The notes: generated by a model from the letters alone, not told the origin. A stretch of DNA of 64,000 nucleotides from a bacterium (GCA_016716565.1 JADJWC010000001.1:434001-498000); one strand, 5' to 3'. Shown: positions 17,937 through 26,564, counted from the first letter of the stretch. Numbers and translations are program-made.

Positions 17937-17954
17937 TCAGAAATTAAGTCAGAA
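17937..17954. promoter_or_regulatory. candidate recombinase arm site, right end
   Basis: TCAGAAATTAAGTCAGAA, matching the tandem motif at 1966-1983 with one mismatch, lies 40 bases inside attR. The matching motif at both ends supports the element's boundaries. Confidence 0.5.
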
Positions 17955-17993
17955 GTGTGAGTTAAGTAATTGGCAGGTATAGTTAAAATAATA

Positions 17994-18037
17994 GCTCATA
18001 ACCCGAAGGTTGTAGGTTCAAGTCCTGCCCCCGCTAC
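17994..18037 (+). repeat. attR: 44-bp direct repeat of the tRNA 3' half
   Basis: Identical over 44 bases to 1829-1872. Upstream of it there is no D-arm or acceptor half, so it is a 3' fragment only and not a working tRNA gene. It marks the right end of the element. Confidence 0.9.
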
Positions 18038-18043
18038 AAAGAA

Positions 18044-18075
18044 AAATCCTCACTTAGTTGAGGATTTTTTATTTT
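18044..18075 (+). terminator. terminator behind attR (copy B)
   Basis: AAATCCTCA (18044-18052) and TGAGGATTT (18059-18067) flank a 6-base loop and lead into a T-rich run. It is unrelated in sequence to the terminator behind the intact tRNA. Confidence 0.85.
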
Positions 18076-18081
18076 AATCCT

Positions 18082-18333
18082 ATGAAATATTTCGTGTATG
18101 TTATAAAAAGCGGCGAAGGTTTTATCTATACGGGAATGACAGATAATCTTGAGAGGAGATTAGTTGAACATAATGATAAGACTCTATCCTTTTGGACGAA
18201 GAGAGGAACAAATTGGAAGTTAGTTTATACAGAAGAGTTTGAAAGTAAGACCGAAGCACTTAAAAGGGAAAAGTGGTTAAAAACGGGAGTTGGCAGAGAA
18301 TTTTTGAAAAAGCTGATCGACGAAAGGTTGTAG
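18082..18333 (+). CDS. GIY-YIG endonuclease between tRNA fragments
   Basis: An 83-aa URI-type GIY-YIG protein from the ATG at 18082 (MKYFVYVIKS). Signature residues are visible: FVYVI (Tyr6), YTG (16-18), ERRLVEHN with the catalytic Arg25 or Arg26, and ALKREKWLKTG with the conserved Glu. The gene is wedged between attR with its terminator and another tRNA 3' remnant, and its last codons and TAG stop are part of that remnant (CGAAAGGTTGTAG). Such single-domain nucleases act as homing-type or repair nucleases. The position suggests it moves with the tRNA scar. Confidence 0.85.
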   Translation: MKYFVYVIKSGEGFIYTGMTDNLERRLVEHNDKTLSFWTKRGTNWKLVYTEEFESKTEALKREKWLKTGVGREFLKKLIDERL

Positions 18334-18367
18334 GTTCAATCCGCCGCGGCGGACTGCCCCCGCTACT
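18321..18367 (+). repeat. second tRNA 3' remnant with inserted palindrome
   Basis: CGAAAGGTTGTAGGTTCAA continues the tRNA variable loop and T-arm. Then a perfect 14-base palindrome TCCGCCGCGGCGGA replaces three bases of the T-arm, followed by CTGCCCCCGCTACT. It is a broken copy of the same tRNA end as attL and attR. Confidence 0.75.
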
Positions 18368-18377
18368 AAAACAAAAA

Positions 18378-18405
18378 GCCAGTCAAAGACTGGCATTTTT
18401 GTTTT
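18378..18405 (+). terminator. terminator behind the second remnant (copy C)
   Basis: GCCAGTC-AAA-GACTGGC followed by ATTTTTGTTTT. It is a third, different terminator, placed as the others are just after a tRNA end. Confidence 0.85.
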
Positions 18406-18473
18406 AAATAGTAACAGGAAAGGATTTGTCAGTAAGTTGAGCGAAGCGAAATCCCGACGAAAGTCGGGATCAG

Positions 18474-18530
18474 CCCCCGCCACTTGATAAGGTTGAAAAT
18501 GAAATGTTTTCAACCTTTTTTGTTTTAAAG
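18474..18530 (+). repeat. third tRNA-end scar plus terminator A duplicate
   Basis: CCCCCGCCACTTGATAAGG and on through the hairpin and T-run equals 1863-1919 except for two bases. It carries the last tRNA bases and the whole terminator A. Before it lies another hairpin, ATCCCGAC-GAAA-GTCGGGAT. This is probably the original chromosomal end of the tRNA locus. Confidence 0.75.
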
Positions 18531-18643
18531 GGATTTTTAAAAAAAGAGTTAAGAAAACGTAAATATTAATAATTCCTTATTTCAAGTAGTAAAAATTAAT
18601 CAGTGAGTCAAATTATTTCAGAAACTTAAACGTAATTTATAAT

Positions 18644-19977
18644 TTAGTTAGTAAGCAAAAAATCATCCTCGCTTATATCCTTTATAAATTGTTCTCTGGC
18701 AGCTTCAAGTTCTGACTTAAGTGTGTCTTTTAGTTCTTTTAGTAATTTTGTTTTTGTAACAATTGCGTCCTCAGATTCACTGTAAAGTATACAGTATGCA
18801 TATGCTTTAATGAAGGGTGTTGAGAAAAAGAATGTATCCGAAGCATCGTCATATCTTAAAATCTCTCCTCGTTCTGAAGTTGTTAATTCTTCTAGATATT
18901 TTCTTAAATTCGTTTCCTTATACCCTTTGAACTTTTGTTTCATAGTTGTAGCAATATCTCTAACGGTTTGACTGTCTTTTTTATTTTTCAACATTGCTGT
19001 TAAAATTTCAGTTGGGGATTCATGCTTGCGAACTTTAACAACTTTGGTGGCATTATCATAAATTGATTTAAGAGTGTCAGAGTTCTCACCCACATAGTCT
19101 TCAATAGCTTTTTTCAAAACTTTTTTATCTAAGATTCGTTTTGATTTTAAAGTGTGCTTTATATCTTCTTCCTCACATATTAGAAGTGCTAATTGATGAG
19201 TTACCGAAGCCAAACCGCTCGAATAAATTGCAATTTTTTCAATTACATCCACAGGTAGGACGAAGTTAAGAAGTGAACATCCTTTTCTTATAATTTCTTC
19301 TAGTTCGCTCACTTGCATTAATGGCACTTCTATTTCAGAAACACGATTTCTCATTTCTTGATCGTAATGAACAACATCTCGAGCCTTATTTACTGCACCA
19401 ATGGCGATAATTTTTAAGGATTTATACTTGTCAGCCATATCCATAAATACTTTCATAATTTGGGATAGCTTAACTTTTCATCTTGATCAATCTTATGAAA
19501 ATCTTCTATTATCCATATACTCTTAGCTTCTCCAAAAAATTTAGCTAATGTTTGTGGGGTAATCGGCAATTCAACAGCTCTTTTATTATGGCTTTTAACT
19601 CCACTATCTTTTCCTGCACTCAAACTTGCTTTAATACCTAAGTAGCTAGCAGAAAGACCGCCACCTATTTTATTTCCACGTGTCGATTCAGAGCTGTTTT
19701 CATAGTATATGTCAAGTTGATCGAATGCATCAACAATAATTTCATTAAGTGTCATTCCTTTCATGCAACGAGTAGTTATTTTATTTGATTTTAATTCTTC
19801 GAGCTGTTGTTTCAGTAGAGTAGTCTTGCCTGAACCCGAATGACCGTACAGAATTATTTGTTTTCCAGGGGTTTCTAAAGCTCTTGTTAGCTTTTGTGAG
19901 ACAGAAATTCTTTCTATGTAAGTAAGGCTAGCAGGCTGTGCAGGAGTGAAAACATCAAATAATTTATAATTGGCCAT
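18644..19977 (-). pseudogene. P-loop (STAND/AAA-like) ATPase split by one-base frameshift
   Basis: The first frame starts at ATG 19977 (MANYKLFDVFTP) and has Walker A GHSGSGKTT and Walker B IWIIEDFHKI, then ends at 19453. The second frame begins at 19456 and carries on with the sensor strand LKIIAIGAVNKARDV, the arm domain and a C-terminal helical region. The split falls inside the ATPase core, so these are not two natural genes. Adding one A to the run at 19474-19479 restores DEKVKLSQIMKVFMD. Either a real frameshift or a homopolymer error. The family often guards against phages, but no partner is visible. Confidence 0.75.
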
Positions 19978-20351
19978 ATAAAAATTCCCCAATGTGAGGT
20001 TAATTATTTTTTTATTTTTAGAAAAATAATGTTTTTAAAGAATACAGACTAATTATTTATAAAACATAAATTCCCAAATACCATATATCAACGATTCGAT
20101 TCCTTATGTGTAATACAACATTATACACATCACTTTCGCAAAGAAGAACATTCCAAATCAATCATTAAGTTGCTTACTATATCAAATGATTGTCCTTTTT
20201 CTTCAGTCTCATTTATGTAAATTATAGTAGTATCTTCAAAATTATAGTCAGTTGGTGCAAGACTGTTAAGTGTATATCACTTTTGGAGTATTAATATTCG
20301 TTTCCATTCATTTTATTAAGAAGATATTCAAAGGAAGTTAATCCCTTTTAT
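19978..20351. other. AT-rich gap with a possible gene remnant
   Basis: No full gene is visible. On the minus strand 20130-20276 there is a stop-to-stop frame of 48 codons without a proper start (SLAPTDYNFEDTTIIYINET is part of it). It looks like the C-terminal tail of a lost gene, which I cannot identify. The region upstream of the ATPase start carries its promoter. Confidence 0.3.
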
Positions 20352-21653
20352 TTAAAACTTCCTGAACACCACAATCCTGTTCGTATTAGTTCCGACTTCA
20401 TTATTATTTATTCCCCAAATATTTGCAGTCTTCGTAAATTTCTGCTGATTGATAACAATACCAAGACATTTGAATCCAGCTTTGATACCAAGCGGGACAA
20501 TGTGTTCATCAAGCTTTATCTTGCCACGTCTTACTTCGCCAACTTCGAATGCAATGTGACCACCACGTTTTGTAATCCGGTAAAGTTCTTTGAAAACATC
20601 AAGCATAACATTTTCCCAATCGTACAGTTTTTTTGTGGCAGTAATGTTCTGCGCAACTTGTAAAGCATCAATATTATTGAACCAGCAACGCAGCCAATTA
20701 TCTTCTGCATAATTTACTATGTCTAAAAATGGAGGCGAAGTAATGGTTAAGTGAATCGAATTGTTTTTAATTGCAGAAGTTTGGCGCGCATCTTCATTAA
20801 AAAATTTTGCCTTTTTGCTGATTTGTTTTAGCTGGTTGACAAGATTTTCATTTGTGCGCGAAGTTAAATCGCTGGTCTTTTTAAGTATTATAAATTTAAC
20901 ATCTTTATAAACAGGCATTTGATTTCTCTGCTTATTAATTCTTTTCTGTCTTTCCGGCGTTACCGCCTGATTTGGTGGGAGAGTGTATACAGAGAAAAAG
21001 TTTTTCGAGTGACCTGTCAACCGGTTGGTTGCAACCATCCGGATCCATTCATCAATAAAATCTTCATCACCGTTTTCCCTTCTTTTAATTAAATAATTTC
21101 GAAGAGATACGATTTCCGATTCAGTGTCTTCGTGATAGAACATCGAAAGATCAAAATCTGCTTTCAATCCGCTATTGAATCTTATTTTCTTTAATCTGTT
21201 TTCGACATCACCGAATGATGGAACTGATAATCGTGGTTTTGAAAGTATTGTGCTTAATGGATTGATATCGTTAGCAATAACATTTCTGTTCAGTAATGCC
21301 GCTTCAACAATTGTTGTTCCTCTTCCTGCAAACGGATCGTAAACAAAATCCTTTTCTCTCGTTAATAATGAGATGAAGAAACGCGGCAATTCAGCTTTAA
21401 AGCAAGCCCGGTATGAAATTTCGTGAAGAGAATTATTCTGTCTTTGTTTTGATGTCCAGAATTCATTTGTAAATCTTATTACTCTCTCGCCGTTTATTTC
21501 AACAATATCCACATTAGTTTTATTTGGACTACGCAGAGAATGTTCAGATTTAAAATCTTCCAGATACTTTTGAAGATCATTATTATTCATTAATGATAAG
21601 ATAGTACTAAAATTATTTTTAACATAGTTAAACTTGGAATTATTAGAGAACAT
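20352..21653 (-). CDS. solitary DNA methyltransferase (N4-cytosine/N6-adenine type)
   Basis: A 433-aa enzyme. SAM-binding motif I is FVYDPFAGRGTTIVEAALL (about 102-120). The catalytic motif IV is TSPPFLDIVNYAEDNW, the S/T-PP-F/Y form common in N4-cytosine and some N6-adenine methylases. The C-terminal GGHIAFEVGEVRRGKI is a further SAM-fold strand. No restriction gene lies next to it, so it may be an orphan modification enzyme or an anti-restriction gene left in this accessory patch. It reads as intact. Confidence 0.85.
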   Translation of the reverse strand: MFSNNSKFNYVKNNFSTILSLMNNNDLQKYLEDFKSEHSLRSPNKTNVDIVEINGERVIRFTNEFWTSKQRQNNSLHEISYRACFKAELPRFFISLLTREKDFVYDPFAGRGTTIVEAALLNRNVIANDINPLSTILSKPRLSVPSFGDVENRLKKIRFNSGLKADFDLSMFYHEDTESEIVSLRNYLIKRRENGDEDFIDEWIRMVATNRLTGHSKNFFSVYTLPPNQAVTPERQKRINKQRNQMPVYKDVKFIILKKTSDLTSRTNENLVNQLKQISKKAKFFNEDARQTSAIKNNSIHLTITSPPFLDIVNYAEDNWLRCWFNNIDALQVAQNITATKKLYDWENVMLDVFKELYRITKRGGHIAFEVGEVRRGKIKLDEHIVPLGIKAGFKCLGIVINQQKFTKTANIWGINNNEVGTNTNRIVVFRKF

Positions 21654-21872
21654 CGGATACGTTTAGCTCAAGAGAAGCAGAGGGAATGGGGAAATTGTTG
21701 GTTTTTAATCTAAAAACACAGCTTTCTCATCAATCTATGTGATCTGTTTAGAACCACAAATAATTGCTAAGGTGACGAAGTGTTAATGCAAGAGCAAATC
21801 AAATATTGCGGGAGTTATAATTAAGTGATAAGAAGAAAAATTTATTGAATGAAAATATATTAAGAGTGTCTT

Positions 21873-22043
21873 TTAGCTTTTCACGATTTCAATTATCGGG
21901 CGGCGTTCCCATGCAAGTTCTTTCCGAAGAGAAGATATATCAGATTTAGGTGTGTGTATTTCAATGGGAATGCTTGTGCTAAAATCGAAACTTAATTGGT
22001 TAGATTCTATCGTGACCGGGTTTCTTTTTCTTTTCTTCTTCAT
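21873..22043 (-). CDS. possible 56-aa small protein
   Basis: An ATG-to-TAA frame starting MKKKRKRNPVTIESNQLSFD and ending KELAWERRPIIEIVKS. Its composition is protein-like (basic start, mixed centre). However, no ribosome-binding site precedes the ATG, and I recognise no family. It may be the tail of a larger decayed gene. Confidence 0.35.
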   Translation of the reverse strand: MKKKRKRNPVTIESNQLSFDFSTSIPIEIHTPKSDISSLRKELAWERRPIIEIVKS

Positions 22044-22162
22044 CAAGCAAAAAATCGAGGAGTAAAAATTTTTGGTTAGCAGAATTAGTAATTAAAATTT
22101 CTACTACAAAAGTGGATATAAAAATTCACTTAATCAAATTAAATGAAAAAAAATTTTTATTT

Positions 22163-22191
22163 AAAATAAAAAGCCGGGATAAAAATCCCGG
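22163..22191 (-). terminator. terminator of the HEAT-repeat gene
   Basis: Minus-strand hairpin CCGGGAT-TTTT-ATCCCGG followed by a T-rich stretch, 29 bases after the stop codon of the gene. Confidence 0.75.
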
Positions 22192-22219
22192 ACCGTGGAG
22201 AAGAGATGAAGAATAATTT

Positions 22220-22654
22220 TTATTTAAGTGCTGTTTTTGCAGCAACTAGACTTATTTCTTCATCTGTAATTCTGTTTTTTGAAAAATCATTATAAAAACT
22301 TGCACAATGTTTGCTTACTCTTTCGCTTTCATCAAATGTTATTGCCTGCTTTACAGCATTTATTGCAAGGGGTGTTCCTATTTTATACAATGCTAATGCG
22401 GCGGAAATTCTTAAATCCTCATTTTCACTTGTACGAAGCATTTTCATTAGTGGTATTACGGCTTTAGTGATTTGCAATTCACCGATCATATAAGCACAGC
22501 TGCTTTTTAGACCAATGTTATCTGAATTTAGTCCTTCTAATAAACTCTCAACAGTGTTTTGCTTTACATGGGTAATTGTTTTTGGTCGAGAGTGAGCAAA
22601 ATTTGCTTCGAAAGTAAGAAATACTAAAAGTAGTATAGTAATTGTAAATTTCAT
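22220..22654 (-). CDS. exported HEAT-repeat protein
   Basis: A 144-aa protein with an N-terminal signal peptide (MKFTITILLLVFLTFEANFA). At least two HEAT repeats follow (SSCAYMIGELQITKAVIPLM, and LRISAALALYKIGTPLAINA). HEAT repeats form helical scaffolds for protein contacts; a periplasmic binding role is likely. Single gene with its own terminator. The specific partner is unknown. Confidence 0.8.
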   Translation of the reverse strand: MKFTITILLLVFLTFEANFAHSRPKTITHVKQNTVESLLEGLNSDNIGLKSSCAYMIGELQITKAVIPLMKMLRTSENEDLRISAALALYKIGTPLAINAVKQAITFDESERVSKHCASFYNDFSKNRITDEEISLVAAKTALK

Positions 22655-22857
22655 TTCGTTCTCCTTAGATTATTAATTTCTTGTATGAAATATAGACTGA
22701 TTGTTTGCCGACGGGTTAACCATTTAGGTAGAGTGGCGGATTGATGTTATAAACGGTGCAAATCACACGTTTGCAGATTTAAAGATTATTTAACAAAGGA
22801 ATCAAGTTTACATTTATATTTATTAATTAAGTTTGAGTTGTAAATGTTTCATTGTTT

Positions 22858-23094
22858 ATGAATATCAGTAAAAAAACAATTTCAGGTTCATTTTGGTTTA
22901 TTCTAGAAGTTATCGGAATATTTCTGATCATCCAGCTGATCAGATTTGTAATTGGCAATTTTGATGCTTTTTACAGCGGGCTCTCGCTAGTTCTAATTGC
23001 ATTAGTACTATTTCTGACAGCATTTTTAATTGCAAGAAAAAAAGACAAACATCAAAATAACATCCGGGAAAATTCCTTTTCAGATTTGATCTAG
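22858..23094 (+). CDS. small two-helix membrane protein
   Basis: A 78-aa protein from the ATG at 22858. Two hydrophobic segments are visible (about 10-32 and 40-60), followed by a charged tail. A TTG at 22852 is an alternative start. No strong ribosome-binding site. Family unknown, probably an inner-membrane protein. Confidence 0.55.
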   Translation: MNISKKTISGSFWFILEVIGIFLIIQLIRFVIGNFDAFYSGLSLVLIALVLFLTAFLIARKKDKHQNNIRENSFSDLI

Positions 23095-23249
23095 CCGAAA
23101 CGCTTCTTTTCGTCTATTTTGAGAGATTTTCCCCATTTAATACCGAATTTTTCACCGACCATTCATCAATAATTACTTGAATTTTATCGGATTTATCTGA
23201 TGTTTTCATATGCATTTTAAAAATTTTTTATGGTTTTTTCGGAGGAAAA

Positions 23250-26075
23250 ATGAAATACAAATTAATTCTTTTTTTAACCTTTCTGATTTCTATTTTATTC
23301 ATTAGTTGTGGCCCCCAGTCGTCTGAATTGAAAATAGAAAATGAAAAATACACACTCGAAAATGGATTGCAGGTTATTCTTCACGAAGATAAATCTGATC
23401 CGATAGTTGCTGTAGCAGTTCTTTATCACGTTGGTTCAAACAGGGAAGTGAGGGGAAGAACAGGATTCGCTCATCTCTTTGAACATATTATGTTCCAGGA
23501 ATCCCAGCACGTTCCTCAGGATCAGTTTTTCAAGAAAATTCAAAACGCAGGAGGAACTTTAAACGGCGGCACGTGGAATGACGGAACAATTTATTTTCAG
23601 GTTGTCCCTAACAACTCACTTGAAATGGTGCTTTGGATGGAATCGGACAGAATGGGATTTCTGCTAAGCACAGTTACACAGGAAGCATTTATGAATCAGC
23701 AATCTGTTGTTCAAAATGAAAAACGGCAGAGAGTTGATAACGAGCCTTATGGTCATACAAGTTATGTAATTAACAAGCTGTTGTATCCTGAAAATCATCC
23801 ATATAACTGGCAGACAATCGGTGAAATGGAGGACTTGAGAAACGCAACCTTGGCGGATGTACACGAGTTCTTTAAAAAATGGTATGGACCAAATAATGCA
23901 ACTTTAGTAATTGCCGGAGATTTTAATAAAGAACAAACAAAAAATTTAATTGAAAAATATTTTGGAGAGATCAAAGAAAGAGAAGAAGTCAAACCACTCG
24001 ATCCAATGCCGGTTCAGATTGATAACACGAAAAAAGCTTTTCACGAAGACAATTTTGCCAAATCTCCTGAATTGAACATTGTCTTTCCAACGCCGCAGCA
24101 ATTCACGAAAGATGATTATGCACTTAAATTTTTCGGAGAACTATTTGCTCAAAGTAAAAAATCTCCACTTTATAAAGTTGTAGTTGAGGAAAAGAAACTG
24201 GCTCCGTCTGTAATTGCTAACCAGAATTCTCAGGAACTTGCAGGAGAATTTACAATTACAATCAGAGCCTTCCCGGATAAAAGTCTTGATGATGTTGAAA
24301 AAACCGTGATGGAAGCATTTGAAAGATTTGACAAAGAAGGATTCACCGAAAAGGATCTTAGTCGTGTGAAAGCAAAAATTGAAACACAATTCTATAACCA
24401 GATTTCAAGTGTGCTTGGCAAATCTTTTCAGCTGGCAAGCTACAATACCTTTGCCGGTTCACCTGATTTCGTTACAACCGACCTTCAAAATCTGCTTGGT
24501 GTGACGAAGGAAGATATAATGAATGCTTACGAAAAGTACATCAAAGGAAAACCGTACGTTGCTACGAGCTTTGTACCAAAAGGAAGCGTTAATCTGATTG
24601 CATCAAACTCTGAGCAATATCCTGTAGTAGAAGAAAAACTTGAAGAACAAAGTGTAATAAGCACTTCGACTGCAGGCTCGGAGGAAATTAAAGTTGACAA
24701 GATAGAATCATCTTTTGACAGAACAATTGAACCTCCGGCCGGTCCCGATCCCTTGTTAAATCTCCCTGCAATATGGAAAGACGAACTATCAAACGGAGTG
24801 AAAATATACGGTATCGAACAGAATGAACTTCCGCTTATCAACTTTTCAATAACAATGAAAGGCGGACTGCTGCTTGATGATATTAATAAAGTAGGCGTAG
24901 CCAATTTGATGTCAGACATAATGATGGAAGGAACAAAGAATAAAACTCCAATTGAGCTGGAGGAAGCAATCGACGAGCTTGGCGCAAACATTAATATGTA
25001 CACTACAAAAGAATCTATTGTAATTGATGCAAATTGTCTCTCAACAAAATTTTATGATGTTTATTCCCTCATAGAAGAAATTCTTTTTGAACCCCGATGG
25101 GATGAAACTGAATTTGAACGAATAAAGAGAGAAACAATTGAAAGAATCAATCGCAGCAAAGCTGATCCTTCGGCAGTAGCTTCGGACGTATTTAACAAAC
25201 TGATATACGGCAATCAAAATATTTTAGCGAAGAATATTTCCGGGACAGAAGAGTCTGTCAGCGCTATTTCAATGGATGATTTAAAAGCATTTTACAAAAA
25301 TTTCTTTGTACCTAATCTTACAGCAATTACAATTGTCGGTGATATAAGTAATGATAAAGCAGTCTCAACGTTCCAATCACTTGAGCTAAAGTGGAAAAAG
25401 AAAGATGTTGAGTTGAAAGAATATCCTCTTCCAGAAAAGCAGGAAAAAGCAAAAATTTATTTTGTTGATTTCCCGGATGCAAAGCAATCAGTTATAAGAA
25501 TTGGAAACCTTTCTATGAAGTACAACGACCCGGATTATTATCCTGCGACGGTGATGAATTACAAGCTTGGCGGAAGTTTCACAGGAAATGTTAATCTGAT
25601 ATTAAGAGAAGAAAAAGGTTACACTTACGGAGCCAGAACCTCTTTCAACGGCTCGCTATATCCGGGTTACTTTGTCGCAACGGCAAGTGTCGGTTCAAAT
25701 TCAACACTTGAGTCTGTTCAAATCTTTGTGGATGAAATGAACAAATACCGCGACGGTATTCCTGAATCAGATCTGGAGTTCACAAAAAATTCTCTTGTCC
25801 GTTCAAATGCAAGATCATTTGAAACACTTGGTGCTCTGCGCGGAATGCTGAACAGTATCGCGACTTACAATCTTGCATTCGACTATATTAAACAGAGAGA
25901 AGAATATGTCAGGAAGTTCAACCAGGATCAGCTAAAAGAACTCGCTCAAAAATATATTGAGCCAAACACAATGACTTATCTGATTGTAGGTGATGCAAAA
26001 ACCCAGCTTCAACCGTTAAAGACTCTCGGACTTGGTGAACCTATTTTGTTGGATAGAGATGGAAATCTATTGTAA
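23250..26075 (+). CDS. M16-family zinc peptidase lipoprotein (two-domain, pitrilysin-like)
   Basis: A 941-aa protein with GGAGG upstream. The lipoprotein signal ends in the lipobox FISC (Cys20), so it is anchored to a membrane facing the periplasm. The first M16 domain has the inverted zinc motif HLFEH (His75, Glu78, His79) and the third ligand Glu157 (NEKRQRVDN). The second half repeats the fold (SYNG-type tail EEKGYTYGARTSFNGSLYPG) but has lost the zinc site, as is normal for the non-catalytic partner domain. It should degrade peptides in the periplasm. It lies alone, followed by a MITE-like element. Confidence 0.92.
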   Translation: MKYKLILFLTFLISILFISCGPQSSELKIENEKYTLENGLQVILHEDKSDPIVAVAVLYHVGSNREVRGRTGFAHLFEHIMFQESQHVPQDQFFKKIQNAGGTLNGGTWNDGTIYFQVVPNNSLEMVLWMESDRMGFLLSTVTQEAFMNQQSVVQNEKRQRVDNEPYGHTSYVINKLLYPENHPYNWQTIGEMEDLRNATLADVHEFFKKWYGPNNATLVIAGDFNKEQTKNLIEKYFGEIKEREEVKPLDPMPVQIDNTKKAFHEDNFAKSPELNIVFPTPQQFTKDDYALKFFGELFAQSKKSPLYKVVVEEKKLAPSVIANQNSQELAGEFTITIRAFPDKSLDDVEKTVMEAFERFDKEGFTEKDLSRVKAKIETQFYNQISSVLGKSFQLASYNTFAGSPDFVTTDLQNLLGVTKEDIMNAYEKYIKGKPYVATSFVPKGSVNLIASNSEQYPVVEEKLEEQSVISTSTAGSEEIKVDKIESSFDRTIEPPAGPDPLLNLPAIWKDELSNGVKIYGIEQNELPLINFSITMKGGLLLDDINKVGVANLMSDIMMEGTKNKTPIELEEAIDELGANINMYTTKESIVIDANCLSTKFYDVYSLIEEILFEPRWDETEFERIKRETIERINRSKADPSAVASDVFNKLIYGNQNILAKNISGTEESVSAISMDDLKAFYKNFFVPNLTAITIVGDISNDKAVSTFQSLELKWKKKDVELKEYPLPEKQEKAKIYFVDFPDAKQSVIRIGNLSMKYNDPDYYPATVMNYKLGGSFTGNVNLILREEKGYTYGARTSFNGSLYPGYFVATASVGSNSTLESVQIFVDEMNKYRDGIPESDLEFTKNSLVRSNARSFETLGALRGMLNSIATYNLAFDYIKQREEYVRKFNQDQLKELAQKYIEPNTMTYLIVGDAKTQLQPLKTLGLGEPILLDRDGNLL

Positions 26076-26098
26076 TTATTAAAAGATATTTCTGAAAT

Positions 26099-26254
26099 AA
26101 GGCTGTCTCACAAGAAATGTTTTCTCGATAATTTTTCTGTCCCAATAGATTGGGACAGAAAAAACCTGCTTGCAGCAGGCAAGCTCGAAAACCTATTAGA
26201 ATAAAAGGTTCTCGAGTAAAGAAATATATCGAGAAAACCTTATGAGACAGCCTT
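26099..26254. mobile_element. MITE-like element with terminal inverted repeats
   Basis: The ends AAGGCTGTCTCA (26099-26110) and TGAGACAGCCTT (26243-26254) are perfect inverted repeats. The pairing extends inwards through GTTTTCTCGATA and TATCGAGAAAAC. Inside are smaller palindromes: TCTGTCCCAAT-AG-ATTGGGACAGA and CCTGCTTGCAGCAGG. The GGCTGTCTCA end resembles transposon ends seen in Bacteroidota. At 156 bp it has no gene, so it would need a transposase in trans. It lies behind the peptidase gene and could also end its transcript. Confidence 0.65.
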
Positions 26255-26349
26255 TTTTATTGATAAAAATGATTGAATATGAAGGATTTGCTACTTAATT
26301 TAATTTCAGATTCTTTAAAAGCTTTGTAGGAAACAATAAAAGTGCCGCA

Positions 26350-26559
26350 ATGAAAGAATTTTTTAGTGTTCAGGAAGTATCAAAGCTGTTGAACGTAAGT
26401 CACTCTGCAGTGTTATATCACATTCGTTCAGGAAAACTTAAAGCTCAGCAGGTCGGGAAAATTTATATTATCTCTAAAGAAGATTTTGGGGATTTTCTGA
26501 AACGCCATCGTGAACCGAAGAAAAAACAAAAAGTTATTCAAACAAAGCTTGATTTATAG
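26350..26559 (+). CDS. excisionase-type / MerR-like HTH protein
   Basis: A 69-aa DNA-binding protein of the HTH_17 kind: FFSVQEVSKLLNVSHSAVLY is the helix-turn-helix and HIRSGKLKAQQVGKIYIISK the wing. Proteins of this size are excisionases or simple regulators. It is far from the integrated element (8 kb) and next to the MITE, so a link to either is not proven. Confidence 0.75.
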   Translation: MKEFFSVQEVSKLLNVSHSAVLYHIRSGKLKAQQVGKIYIISKEDFGDFLKRHREPKKKQKVIQTKLDL

Positions 26560-26564
26560 TCGGC

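Larger units (their letters stand above)
21654..22219. other. 566-base gap, mostly without genes
   Basis: The gap contains a possible 56-aa gene (21873-22043, minus) and the terminator of the HEAT-repeat gene (22163-22191). The remainder is AT-rich without repeats or RNA features I can support. It marks the change from accessory to ordinary chromosomal DNA. Confidence 0.4.

Noticed and set aside
17994..18037. A second complete tRNA-Met gene at attR
   Set aside because: Only the 3' half is present; the bases upstream do not provide a D-arm or an acceptor 5' strand.
19453..19992. Treating the two ATPase frames as two natural coupled genes (ATGA overlap)
   Set aside because: The break lies between Walker B and the sensor strand of one domain, and one extra A restores a continuous sequence.
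24527..25003. 158-aa minus-strand open frame rich in Ser and Ile
   Set aside because: It lies wholly inside the M16 peptidase gene and its composition is that of an antisense translation.
26350..26559. HTH protein as the excisionase of the 16-kb element
   Set aside because: It lies 8 kb outside attR in ordinary chromosome, so no link to the element can be supported.
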